Origin: Aristolochia californica
Taxonomy: Eukaryota > Streptophyta > Magnoliopsida > Piperales > Aristolochiaceae
Length of the DNA: 64,000 bases
NCBI GenBank assembly: GCA_029961685.1
Contig: JARWKL010000014.1
Coordinates: 191,001 to 255,000 of the forward strand
Direction of reading: 5' to 3'
Positions within the stretch are counted from its first letter, which is position 1. Each line of letters starts with the position of its first letter. Below are positions 48,001-59,000 of this stretch, piece by piece. The notes beneath the pieces were generated by a model. The model was not told the DNA's origin. It was given only the letters and a program-made list of their open reading frames with translations, and made no database searches. A program made the position numbers and the translations under genes.

Positions 48001-48446
48001 TTTACACTAAGCACATGTTGGCATTATATATTCTCTCCATCTGTTCTCCAAAATATACAAACAGTAGGATTTCTTTTGTACAAAGTTTCCTGCAAAAAAA
48101 AAAAGGTTAATTTATCATGCCCTTTTTCATATGGTTTTGGTCTTGCTCTTTCTTATGCTTTTGAGTACGTAATATCTCAATCTGCCAATTATTTATTAGT
48201 TAAAAGTTACAAGCGGTAAGATCCTCACCAGATGAGTCCTGCTGATGGTTCAGGTATGCATCAAGAGTTCGGTCAATTGTGAATGATCCAAGCAAGAATG
48301 TCTCTTCGAAGGAGGTTGCACGATTGAAAAGGTTGGTTGCCTACTGGAAAGAACAAGCAGGGAAAAGAAGTGAAGATGAAGAGTTGGAAGAGATTCAGGA
48401 AGAACGACCAGCAAAAGATAGAACAGATGGGCGCTATTCTTTGTAG
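36034..48446 (+). CDS. KCBP: Kinesin-like calmodulin-binding protein (MyTH4-FERM-kinesin)
   Basis: Twenty-three coding exons give 1275 residues: 36034-36188, 36790-36862, 36954-37085, 37260-37495, 37594-37921, 38120-38219, 38568-38749, 38860-38975, 39083-39185, 40303-40455, 40543-40689, 40831-41034, 41127-41291, 41392-41520, 41682-41822, 41973-42167, 42307-42433, 42611-42810, 42882-43064, 43286-43381, 43545-43742, 47564-47835, 48254-48446. A MyTH4 domain (from about residue 115), FERM domain, coiled coil (about 650-890) and C-terminal motor (from about 896) follow in order. The P-loop GQTGSGKT is at 980-987, switch I NEESSRSH at 1093-1100 and switch II DLAGSE at 1126-1131. A basic helix ([17 protein letters not shown]) then an acidic tail match the calmodulin-binding region. 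KCBP is a minus-end motor inhibited by Ca2+/calmodulin, acting in trichome shape and cell division. Confidence 0.97.
39648..39832. mobile_element. Small MITE-like insert in KCBP intron 9
   Basis: The left end reads GGTTTTCCAATCCAG and the reverse complement of the right end GGTTTTCCGACCAGG, giving short inverted ends on a GC-richer insert of about 185 bases within an AT-rich intron. No clear target duplication is visible, so the class is uncertain. Confidence 0.35.
45620..46090. repeat. AT-rich repeat family, copy C (inside the hAT element)
   Basis: It aligns over its length with copies A and B: ttttgaataagtatttgata, ggcaattttcatagcaattt, tcactaatag and tataaattttcaactagggg recur in order. 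It sits inside the hAT element, so it either inserted there later or was carried along. Confidence 0.7.
46240..46828. repeat. Duplicated right end of the hAT element
   Basis: The segment from about 46250 to 46458 (ending ataccaccctta) is repeated at about 46610-46828 (ending gatgccacccct). Both carry the same order of GCTCGAACTCGG, aatttt-agg and gaaatatttaaatcaa motifs. Between them, atgcccaattttatgtaaa-like units repeat four or five times (46461-46565). Confidence 0.7.
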
Positions 48447-50795
48447 ATGCATTACATCCTTAAAGCCTTGAAAGTAGTGAATGAGCTGGTATATTTCGTT
48501 GAAGCATTTCATTACTGCAGTTCTCACCTTAAGAACAAGTGTGAGTTCTATTGATGATGACCATGTGTCAAGCAATGGCTCGTGGCTTCCTTTACCACTT
48601 TGTGAAGTTCAAAGGTATATGGCCAAAGTTAAAGTTACAGTGACGTATGGAGGAAGCTGTTGATTAATTTCATGTTGTACAGCTAGAAGCAGAGTATATA
48701 TTTTTTAATGTTTAATATGTAACGGGCATTTTGTTGTCTAATCCATTTGTTATCAGTGCAATGCTATGCTTGTCATTTCTTTTGAAGTTTGTTCTCTACT
48801 TGGTTCTCTACTTAGCTTGCAATCTGGCATGTCCTGAGTGCTACTATATGGCAGTCTGTAATTTTTTTACATTATTTTCATCGAATAGGGAAGTTCTCAT
48901 AGGAAACTTCAGCTTTTTAAATGGAGCATTTTTCTGTTCTTTCTTGAAAAATTGGGACGCCAAGAGAAAAGAAATGGTTTTTGTCTTTGTTCAGAAAACG
49001 GGCTATGCACATAAATCTTAGCACTCCTAATTTAACAGTCAATGGACACCATTCCACTCTGATTTGATCATAAATTACAGTGAATTAGTAACAGATTGTT
49101 GTTGACATGAATTCAAACGATGGGGAGGAAGAATCCGGTTATAATTTAAAGAGATTATGAAAAGGATGATTATAATCTCTGGAGAATACAGATAACAGAC
49201 GAATGCATGTTCTTAATTTTAATAGAGGGAAAATGTGGATCAGCAGTTGAAAATCAGTAGAGTAACCAAACACTGGAGCTAAGGGGCTGTTTGTATTCTT
49301 ACAGGAAAACAAAATTATAAGAAAAACATTTTTCTTAACAAAAAAATTTCCTAAAAAAAGAAAAATTCTTTGACTACTTTAATATTTATGTTTTCTTGGT
49401 TTATTAGTCCTACTGAGGCAATTTTGTTTCTCATCTCCTACAAAAACATCACAAACACACCTACAGAAGAATATCGGTAAAGACCAACCTCTCTTGGTAT
49501 TCTCAGTTCTCAGACTCCAGTTACAAAAAGAAAGAATTCTACAGGAGCTGAGTTTGGATTGTCAAGAATAACTGTATATTTGGTGAAAGCCTTATCCTAC
49601 TGGTTACTCAATTGAAATTTCATAACATATCATCCCCTCACAGTATCTATTTTCTATATAAATTTCTGATGGTGTGCCCATACTCCATCATATATCTTAT
49701 CCCAATAACATTTCTATATAAATTCTAAGGATCCAATCCCAGAAACTGTTTTTCATGCAAATCTCTAATGATTAATAATGGTTTATTGTAATGAACATGC
49801 AGCAACTCAACTATCTCATCATCTTTCATACCATTGAGTAAAACTCTAAATTACATGCATGCTCTTCCATACCGCGATATATCAAAATCCAAGGGAAGTT
49901 GATAGGCAATAGCCCATATGTTAGACACCTGAAAATAGATTACTCAAAATTGTTGACTGGAGACAACAATAAAATGAACAAGAATATTGGGATTTCCAAA
50001 ATTGTTCCAGATCATGAAGCATTGCCGCTCTGACACAACCAAGTCACTTAAAATCCATAAATGGAGGTTTACAAAATGATTTATTGTCGAATCCTTGCTT
50101 TGAAGTGTATGATGTAGATGTGTTTTAAGTGCGAGGCTGTTGCTGCAGACTATATTAGTAGCTCTATAAGATGGAAAACGCGTACCAGACACCATCAGGG
50201 TGTGACCTTCATCCAAGGGGTGGAACACGACATCAGCAGAGAAGTTTCAATGTAATAGTTCCCTATACAGCAAACCTAGCACTTATTAAAAGTGTAAAGC
50301 ATCGATTCTTCAAACTAGAGATGACATTTTTCTCAAACCCTCATGATCCAATGCAAGGCAGCTCTTTGGATGCCCAACAAATCCCAAAGTAACAAGCTCG
50401 GCAACAGCTACTCCTATAAAGTAAAGCACATGTGAACTCAGAACTGCTTAGGGTGCTGTTCAAGAGCCTATACTGCTATTCAGAAGGTCAGTGATAACGC
50501 CTTGACACTAAAATTTGCCACATTTTGATTTGCTACATGGCCAGTTCGTATAGTTCATATAGTTTCATAACAACAAAGGATGCATCTCCATACAGGTTGA
50601 GCAAAGAAGGGGCAGGGATGCCACCCTACACTTTCAAACAAGCCATGGGCAAAAAAATATTACTCAGCCCCTGCTACACTTGAGGCAGGTAAAGAAATAC
50701 AAGAGACATTTCATCAAAAAAAGGTGAAAGACAACCTTTCGCTTGAAGCGTGATACTTGGAGTTGGAGGGGGGAGAATGATACATGTCAATCCCT
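48447..50795. other. Spacer after KCBP
   Basis: The KCBP 3' untranslated region begins here, and the 3' flank of the minus-strand SGNH gene lies at the right end. A plus frame at 48731-49021 and a minus frame at 49944-50228 have no recognisable domain. The sequence near 49281 (ggggctgtttgtattctta) resembles a MITE end but no partner end was found. Confidence 0.45.
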
Positions 50796-51902
50796 TCAAA
50801 TCTGCTGTTCGGATTCTATTAACAATGCGTTCAGCATTATTTGAACTGCAGCTTCATAAACTACCCCTTGGTAATGCATCCCATCAGCTGTACAATGTGA
50901 ACCACAATTCCGACTCAATGACCTTATATCCAGTAACATTAAGGGGCCACCGGTTTCATGCAAAAGCTTACTCTCAGCAAGTTCCTTGTCGTATGCTTCA
51001 CACATGGAACCACTCATTTTCTCTTTCTTTTCCTCTGTATTCAACATTGAATTAATCAAAGTGGGCATCCCAAGCCAAAACATGTGCTGTGATTCCAACC
51101 GAACAGACCCTGTTACCTGCCCTTCAGTCCCAAACTCTGGAGAAATTGGCACTAGTGAAACCACAGACTTCCTCACCATTCCTAAAGAAACCCCATAATC
51201 TGAAGCATTTGTATAGTGCAGCATATGCCACAAACCTGAACTCATAACCAAAACATCCGGGTACTTACGATTATTCTCAAAGTTCTTCAACATACTGGTT
51301 ACGTTTGATGCATAAGGTGCCCAAATGTAATCCAGCTTCAACCCATTGCCTGCAATCACCAGCTGATAATCACTGTGACGCTTGAACAGATCCATCTTCA
51401 CATTTTCCATCGCAGACGAATCCAGGACCAGATCGAGTAAAGAGAGAGTAAAGAGGCGAGCTTGGGAATCCCCGGCAACTACAACCCATGATCCATTAAG
51501 GAGATCGGAAGCATCTGATCGTCCTAGTTTCTGAAACCCGCACTGATGCACAGGAGTGGACTCTTTCCATTCCCAGTACATATCGCTCCTCGAGGAATTC
51601 AGCCAGAATTCATTCAAATTAGAATGTTTATCTCTCCAAATAATATCATGAAGTAACGACAAGCAAGAATCTCGGTTTTCTAATACAACAACTGAGGAGT
51701 AAGAGGAAACAAAATCGTAGACAACAGGGAAGTAAGGGGTGAGATGTACGCCTACCGCAAGAGTTATGAAGAGCGCTCCACTGAAAAACAGCATCTTGTT
51801 CCTACTCAGATGCCAACCCGCCATTCCCATCGGTACGAAGAGGACGACACAGGCGACCAGCACCCCAAACTGAACGGCGCTGATCATTTTTCTCTTCTTC
51901 AA
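50796..51902 (-). CDS. SGNH/GDSL-type hydrolase-like membrane protein
   Basis: A single uninterrupted frame of 368 residues. Two hydrophobic segments (about 7-30 and 37-56) suggest a membrane-anchored protein with a lumenal or outer domain. The body has SGNH-fold hallmarks: GDSQ at 144-147 (Ser146), SSGLWHM at 221-227 and a C-terminal ADGMHY block with Asp340 and His343, the expected Asp-x-x-His of the catalytic triad. This arrangement resembles PC-esterase and CASD1/Cas1p-type acyl transferases or esterases acting on sugars in the secretory pathway. I do not recognise the specific plant gene, and the substrate is unknown. Cysteines at 80, 121, 301, 333 and 337 could form disulfides. The first ATG was chosen because the hydrophobic segment follows directly. 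Confidence 0.75.
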   Translation of the reverse strand: MKKRKMISAVQFGVLVACVVLFVPMGMAGWHLSRNKMLFFSGALFITLAVGVHLTPYFPVVYDFVSSYSSVVVLENRDSCLSLLHDIIWRDKHSNLNEFWLNSSRSDMYWEWKESTPVHQCGFQKLGRSDASDLLNGSWVVVAGDSQARLFTLSLLDLVLDSSAMENVKMDLFKRHSDYQLVIAGNGLKLDYIWAPYASNVTSMLKNFENNRKYPDVLVMSSGLWHMLHYTNASDYGVSLGMVRKSVVSLVPISPEFGTEGQVTGSVRLESQHMFWLGMPTLINSMLNTEEKKEKMSGSMCEAYDKELAESKLLHETGGPLMLLDIRSLSRNCGSHCTADGMHYQGVVYEAAVQIMLNALLIESEQQI

Positions 51903-53260
51903 CCGTCAGATAAGCAGAGCACCCATCTGATCACGACGTCAAAGAGGTGAAGAATCCGATCTGAAGAAGAACAAAATTAGGGCCAAGTTTCGTTTGTTTT
52001 CCCAGCTATCCTTTCAGGAGGTGAGAGTAATCGTGTCTTGGCCGAGAAGGAACCTACCAAGTGATGTGAACGGGACAACAGAAACAGCAGATACAAATCT
52101 CCGTTTCAGCTTCTTGTGGGCAACGCTGCACACGTTAGCAGGTGTAGCTGGGGTTGAGCCCGCTCCGCCACGACCTCACCTACAGACACATTTGGATTTG
52201 GGAATTGGGATCTCTAAAATGCGCAGCTACAGCCAACCCAAACACTATTGCCAGTGCCAGAAGCCCGAGCTAATGCAGGCGGTCTTTCAGCAGGTGCAAA
52301 CCAAATGACATTTACACCCCTATCTCTGTCGAGAAGCGCAAGAGAAATCAGCCTGGAATTTCAATATGCTCCTATGTGTATAAAAGTCAAAATATTTCTA
52401 TTGGCTAGTCTTTCCTTGTTTTCCCCGGAATTTTTTGCTCTTTCTGATTCTATTGAGACCGAACTGCAGGAATTAAGACGAGTTCCCGAGTACCTGTAAA
52501 ATTGTTTTGCTGAATTTTGTCGCAGATCAGCTCTGTTCGTACGTCTGGGTTTTGTTTTTGTTTTCTGTGGATTAACTTTGTGCATTTGTTTCTCGTTCCT
52601 CGGGAAAGAATAACTTGGTCAAAATTATGTTTTACATGTGAGCGATCAGGCGATGGACCGATGGCAGACGCTGCCCATTACCGCTGGGAGCATCATAACT
52701 CGTGTTATGTTGTTTATAGACAAGGCAGACGACAATAATGGGTGGATGCATTTCCTGTCACGAGCTACCTGCTAGAACATTTATGAAGATAAAAAGGGAA
52801 GGTTAGGGAACGGAGGGAAGTTCTTCTTTTGTGTTGGTTTGATTCTTCCGCTCTGCTTTCATATTAATAGGCTACTCCAACAAAGAAGTGCATATCCTTG
52901 TTTTCAATTTGAATTATATTTAGCATTATCTCAGATTAATCATAAAGTATTAGAAAGATTGAAACAGATATAAAAACAACATGATCAGTAATAATTTAAC
53001 GGATAGGAAAAATATAAAAAAGAAGAATAATTTAAATTGTTAAACATTATTTGCATCTTCTGTTGCACAGGGTCTGATCTTGCGATGCTAGCAAGCGACT
53101 GGACAGACTCTGATGAAGCTTCGTGTCCATGGAACGAGGGGTGATGAAGCTCTGGAAGAAAGGAACCGTTTGGCGCGGAACGACGTTAATGTCTTTACTT
53201 GCTTTTCTACGATGCTTGTGCTTCGGTTGCGGTCACGTTTGGTGATATTTCTCCATCAAA
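51903..53260. other. Upstream region of the SGNH gene and spacer
   Basis: The promoter and leader of the minus-strand SGNH gene should lie in the first several hundred bases. Open frames at 51994-52738 on the plus strand show no domain. A very AT-rich block lies at about 52905-53045. No repeat or RNA gene was recognised. Confidence 0.4.
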
Positions 53261-54260
53261 CATGCATAGACGACATAGAATGTGACTCTGGTTTGGACAC
53301 CAGAGTGGTCCTCGTAATGGTGTCCCTACGGGCCTGCTAGATGTTTGATTGTCGTTGTCCTTCTTTTTTATTTGTTTCACCAGCCAGAAAATAGAATCTG
53401 TGAATCGCCTGAGAGTGGAACATATAGTAATGAATTCTACAGCTTCTCTGATCTTGAAGGAAACTATAAAAATGAAAGCTTAACTCATCCTATCCGATCC
53501 GAAACAACTTACTCAACTTCTTCGCCATTGAGTTTCAGCCATGAAGACTGCCCTACAAGGCTAAGTTTTCATTGGGTTCCTTCTGTGCGGGAACAAAAGC
53601 AAGGACTGCAAAACAAAAAAACGAAAAATCGAAGAATGAAAGCCAGAACTAACTGAGGGAAAGAACTGAGAGAGAAATGGAGGTTTTTATATAGATGTGG
53701 CAAGGTTACCCAATTACCTGCTTTACCCGTTTAATTATAAGAGGATACAGTAGAAAAATCTTTACCTGTTCTTATGAATTCGGATTGACTTACCCGATTA
53801 CATAGGTTCTATGTAATATATATCCAACCTAGAAGAATGGAGAGAGTAACATGGTGACTTGGTTTGGTTATCAAGATAAGGAAGGTGAGGAAACAGAGAT
53901 GACATAGAGTCTGGCTCTGTTTCTCCATTCAAGAATGATCATATAAGGAAAAATGATTTTCAGTATGTCTAGCAATTTTATCTTCTTCCTCTCTTTTTTC
54001 CTTTGCTTGGTGCAGCATATTAAAATGAAAGCAGAGACGACATTAGAGTCTGGCTCTGGTTTGGACACCAGGGTGGCCCTCGTAATCGTCCTTACATGCT
54101 TGCCAGATGTTTGATCGTTGTCCTTCTTTTTATTCTTTTCACCAGCGGCCAGATAACAGAATCTGTGCAATAATATGTGAATCACCTGAGACTAAACGAG
54201 GTAATGAACAATAAAAATGATAGTTTGTGTTATCTTATTCGAAACAACTTGGCTTTTGTC
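53261..54260. repeat. Direct repeat of an unknown segment, two copies and a fragment
   Basis: The segment 53269 to about 53510 and the segment 54033 to about 54260 share, in order, gactctggtttggacaccag (variant tctggctctggtttggacac), ccctcgtaat, agatgtttgat, gttgtccttcttttt, tttcaccag, agaatctgtg, cctgagact-like and gaaacaactt. A shorter piece near 53898-53920 repeats the first words again. The first copy overlaps a 103-codon plus frame (53345-53656), Ser- and Glu-rich without a known domain. I cannot tell whether this is a duplicated exon of an unknown gene, a non-coding transcript or a transposon relic. Confidence 0.6.
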
Positions 54261-55140
54261 CACCACTCTCTGCTTTCTTTTAAGCGCTGTAAGCTGAATG
54301 AAGGAAGAAGAGTAACAGACGGTTGCAGTTTGAACTCTTCTTTAACCAGAGGAGTGTTCAACTTTAAAGACAGGCTGGTTAGAGATTGGAAAGGAGGTAT
54401 GTAGGATCAATTTTCCGAGTTTGTGACAAGCCATTGAACCTCTTCGTTCCAACTACAAAATGCAGGAAAAAGAAAACCTGCCCACTGTCTGGTTGCCCCG
54501 TTAAAAAAACGCAGGTTGATTGAGCTTTCTAATCATGTTGTGAAACTCTGGAAGGGCTGTCGGCTCAATCTTTGTGTTTTTCCTTCTGTCGGTTTAATGG
54601 CAGCATGGTGTGTTTCTTATAAAAAATCGATTATTATCTTTGCTCATCTCAAAGAGTTGACAAGGGTGAGTAGATGGCAGAAAGAAAATCCAAGCAAGTT
54701 TGTAGCGTCAAGTCTCTGGGCCGTCAGTTCAGTTGGCATTTCTGTGGAGGTCCCCGTCTAATTGATATCAAGCACTGGTGCACGGTTTCAGATGACCAGT
54801 TCTGGAATAACCTTAATGAATTTTACAGTCTAAATTCGAAGTCTCATATCGTATTTCAGTTTCTCATTTCCGAAGGCGATGTTTGCAGTGGTTAAACTTC
54901 AGGCGCTCACGTATCAATAGCATTATTGTTAGCTCTCCTTGTCCGGGATAGTGTTTCAACCCAAACAGAGAAAATGTATAAAAAGCAAAATATGCACGGC
55001 CATAAATTGCTTCCAAGCGTCGACGTGTACCATTCGACGGCGACCCTTCTGTTCCTTCCGACGGTGGGAAGCGTATTTATTCTGAACGTTATCATTTCTA
55101 CTCGCCCTTTTCCACCTTTTTTCTTTTCTTTAGAAAAAAC
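54261..55140. other. Spacer upstream of PHOT2
   Basis: Several short open frames occur on both strands (54516-55159) but none shows a domain. The PHOT2 promoter should lie in the right half; the transcription start is not evident. Confidence 0.4.
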
Positions 55141-56096
55141 ACTAAGAAGAGCGAGATAAAAAGGAGGAAGAAGATCAAAGCGTTCATACCGAACTGGGAT
55201 TCAACACCCATTTGCTCTAAAGATTTGGGCTTACGCGGAAATGATCAAGTTGCCTGGTTTGTCTCTGAATTCTTAACGAGTTTGCAAGGAAGTACAAGGG
55301 GCAATTATGGTTCTGCGTCTGCAGCTGTGAAAGCTGGTTTGTCATATCAGAGGTATTTTATCTGACTGTCAGTTCTTCAGATTTTCATGGTTTCCTGTAT
55401 AATGCACGAAAACTTGTCAGTTCTTTTACTGTAGTTTTGATGGAAACGAACACTTAATTCGTGAGTGCATCATCGTGTGGAAATTCTATTAATACGTTCA
55501 TCATTTTAACGGTAATGACTTGCAGTTCCATGTGATGCAGTTGCAGCAGGAGCCACTTTGTTGCTATATTGAGCATTTCTTTTGAAAATGTTCTTTTCTC
55601 ACTCTCAATTCTGATAGGGAGCTAAGGTCATATAGTCATCCATGATATTTCAGTAGAATGCTGGCAGATTTCCTGGTTCTCAGATGCGTCATTGAAAGAA
55701 TATAAGTGTGGGAAGTTTCAGCAAAATTATGATAGCTTATGAATATCAGTTTCTTCTTCATTTTAAACCTGGTTTTGTCTTGGACTGAAATGCTTCATGT
55801 AAATTTTGGATCTTCACAAAAATCAATCATAACTAGAATTAATTGTACATCTGGAGTCTTACACGTTGATTGTAGTTAATGCTTCAATTACTCTTACTTT
55901 CTTTGAGATAGAATTCTGTACAGAAATCACAAATGGGATGCTATGGTTTGTCAACGCTTGTTCTTAATCATTCAGTTTCAATTTTTTGCAGACTTCATGT
56001 TTCTCTGCAAACAACAGTAACTGTTTAAAACTGAACAGAGTATCTTATTGGGATCTCATTCTTATTAACAGTGGGATCAGTCTGGATAAGCTTGAC
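55141..56096 (+). promoter_or_regulatory. PHOT2 5' leader with a probable intron and a short upstream frame
   Basis: A leader exon seems to end at about 55352 (tatcagag before gtatttta), followed by a 5' intron ending ttttttgcag at 55991. The second leader part (55992-56096) has an ATG at 55997 opening a seven-codon frame (MFLCKQQ, stop at 56018) out of frame with the main start. A control role for this upstream frame is possible but inferred. Confidence 0.45.
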
Positions 56097-59000
56097 ATGG
56101 AGAGACAAAAAGGAGACCATCGTCAATCGCTTGAAGTGTTCAATCCAAAGAACTACTTTGAACTACACAGCTCATCAATCATATCCAGCTCACCCTCATC
56201 TTCATTTGGTGAACAGCTTCTAAGACAGCCTCCTGAGAGTATGAAGGTAGAAAACCAGATTCATGGGAGTTTGAGAAAGGTATCCTCTGGTAAGGAGCCT
56301 GTTGATAAATGGATGGCTTTCACAAGGGAATCTGGAACATCAAACACCGTGGAAGACCAGCAATCTCTTGAGAATTCCAAGAATGGTAAATCTGATGGCA
56401 ACACTTCAAAGGGTCAATCCAGTCAGATACTAACTGAAGCCAGCATGGCAGAAAGAGCTGCTGAATGGGGATTGGTGATCAAGTCCCAGAATGGAAGAGA
56501 CAGTACAAACCAAATTGGGATTCAAAGATTATCTGCAGGAGGAATCAGATCTACTGACTTTTCCAGGTCATCTGGAGATTCAGTTTCTAGTTTGAACTTT
56601 CCCAGGGTATCTAAAGAACTTAAGGATGCTTTATCCACATTACAACAAACATTTGTTGTGTCAGATGCTACCAGACTGGATTATCCTGTCATGTATGCCA
56701 GTGCTGGGTTTTTCAGTATGACTGGTTATTCATCCAAAGAAGTCATCGGCAGGAATTGGTATGAACTGCCTTCCATCATTATTCTCTCACAGAATCCTTA
56801 ACTTCTTTTGAGTACTTCTATAATAATCTTTACACTGAATTCATCCTTCCTCCATTTTCCATCCTTTTTAAAAACTCTTTCTCCTTGCAGTCGCTTCCTC
56901 CAAGGACCGGACACAAACCCTGTTGAAATTGGAAAGATTAGAGAAGCTGTCCGGACTGGAAAGAGTTACTGTGGTAGACTGTTGAACTACAAGAAGGATG
57001 AAACTCCTTTCTGGAACCTTCTAACAATAACTCCCATTAAGGATGACAAAGGGAAGGTTATCAAATACATTGGGTAAGTGACCTGTGTTATTGTGCTAGT
57101 TGAAAATCCATTAAGCTTTGCAGTTTTCTTGAAGATGGCATTTTATTTTCTCCTTCTTGATTCTTCCCATTAAAAGGTTCAGTTACTTTTTTTTTGGTAA
57201 GTTGCAATAAATAAAAGCCAAAACGAAGTTCAGATACTTGAAATCGTCATCCAGATAAACTTCTTGTACTAAATTTTTTGGTTTTGAAACACTTTTCTTT
57301 AGAATGCCCGTGAGAGAACAATAAACACTGTAAGTAGAGCAACAGGACAGAGAAGCAGCAAAATACAACCAGGAGATTTTTTATCTTGTTAAAGGCTTGG
57401 AGCTTTGCTCTTTCTTATTATGCCTTCCAACACCATGCCTTATCCTTTGCTTAATCCCTGCTATCCCTTCGTCCCTGACACCAATATCACGTAGCCAACA
57501 TCACATAGCCTTCGAATCAAGGCAGAGTTTTTGGAGTGGCTTTGTTCCCCATAGAATCCCGTGTGGGTATTCTAAGGTTAATCCCATCCAATCTGGCGTG
57601 GTTTTTAGGTTAATCCTGTCTCTACCCTATGGGGTGAGAAAGAATATCTATCCCCACCTGGAGCAGGTGAAGTTAGGTTAAGTACCTCTTAAAACTGTCT
57701 TGTTGCCATCCTTACCGATATAGTTGGAAGTTTAGGACAAAGAAGTGGCGAGGTCTGAGGGTGTTTATTTCTTTCTATTTCGGAGAAGAGTTACAAGAGT
57801 AGAAGACCAGACACCTCTTTCATTCGTTCATGTTGCACTGTGAGAATCTATCTATGTGAGAAGCTCACTACAAGCATTACTCAAGTTTGCTGACGAGTAA
57901 GAATAAGTTATCTACTATACGTGTATAAGAGATCCAATGGGGGTCATGAGAAATTCTCCTTCGAGCTTCCGTTTCTGAAGAGGGTGATTTAGTTTCAACT
58001 CTTGACTTCGAGTCACTCTCAGTGGGACTTTTTTTCCATTGCAGTGGTCCCCATAACGGGTTTCTCGTTTGTGTGCTGCTCTTTTATGGGTAAGGTTCAT
58101 GAGGCACTCAAAATTGTCGAGGGAGAAAGACGTGCACCATTTTGATGACTTTTCATGCATTGGCTGATCTCTGAGAGTGTGTTCAATGTAGTGATAGAAA
58201 AATTTCTGGAGATTTTTCATTGTGTAGGGAGTGTGATACCAATGCTCAGGCAACATTTGCAGCGCTGGTCTTACCTTTTCCTTGAGATAATGTCGAAATG
58301 AAATGGTTCTTGCTTTTGGTGGATGGAGATATTTTCTCGTCAACTGTGTCCTTGCCAGATTGTTTGTCTTGACCTTTCATACTCTCTTTTTCTATGTAAT
58401 TGGGTAGTGATTTCTTTATGCTGCAAAATATGTCTTGCAGTTGGAACCGAGTGTTCTGCGGTTTGTGAAATGAAACTGTAGTTATCTGGGGCTTCAACAT
58501 TTGAGATGATCATTGTTCAAGTCGGTTGCATTGTTTGTGTAGTATGCAGGTTGAAGTCAGCAAATACACAGAGGGTACAAATGAGAAAGCGCTTCGTCCA
58601 AACGGCTTGTCGAAGTCTCTAATCCGCTATGATGGTATAGGAAACAATAAAATGTTCTTGATAAAAATGCATATACACCAGTCATTCCTGCTAATGAGGT
58701 CTGTAACTTGTTCTTTTCATTTTATTTCTTTCTTTTGGATCAGCTCGTCAGAAGGAGAAAGCATTAAGTTCCATTACTGAGGTTGTGCAGACAGTCAGGC
58801 ATCCCCATTCTGACACTCAAGATGTCGTTCAAGAAAAAAACACTGAGCAGGAAAGGTTTTTCCTAGATTCACCTCTGCTAGAATCTGGCGAAATTGGGAA
58901 GTTTAAATCTTCTGGAAGAAAAATTTCCCAGATGGAGACTAAAAGTGATTTATCAAGAATGAGTCTCAGCAGTGAGGCTAGCAAGAAATCCGGGAAATTT

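Noticed and set aside
55986..56096. A 37-residue N-terminal extension of PHOT2 in frame with the start at 56097.
   Set aside because: The extension's first ATG overlaps the likely acceptor ttttttgcag at 55991, so it lies in the leader intron; similarity to phototropins begins at MERQKGD.
56740..56801. Apparent loss of the LOV1 photoactive cysteine (reading GRNWYELP).
   Set aside because: The cysteine codon is split by an intron: AATTG at 56758 joins T at 56891, restoring GRNCRFLQG. The Trp reading is intronic.
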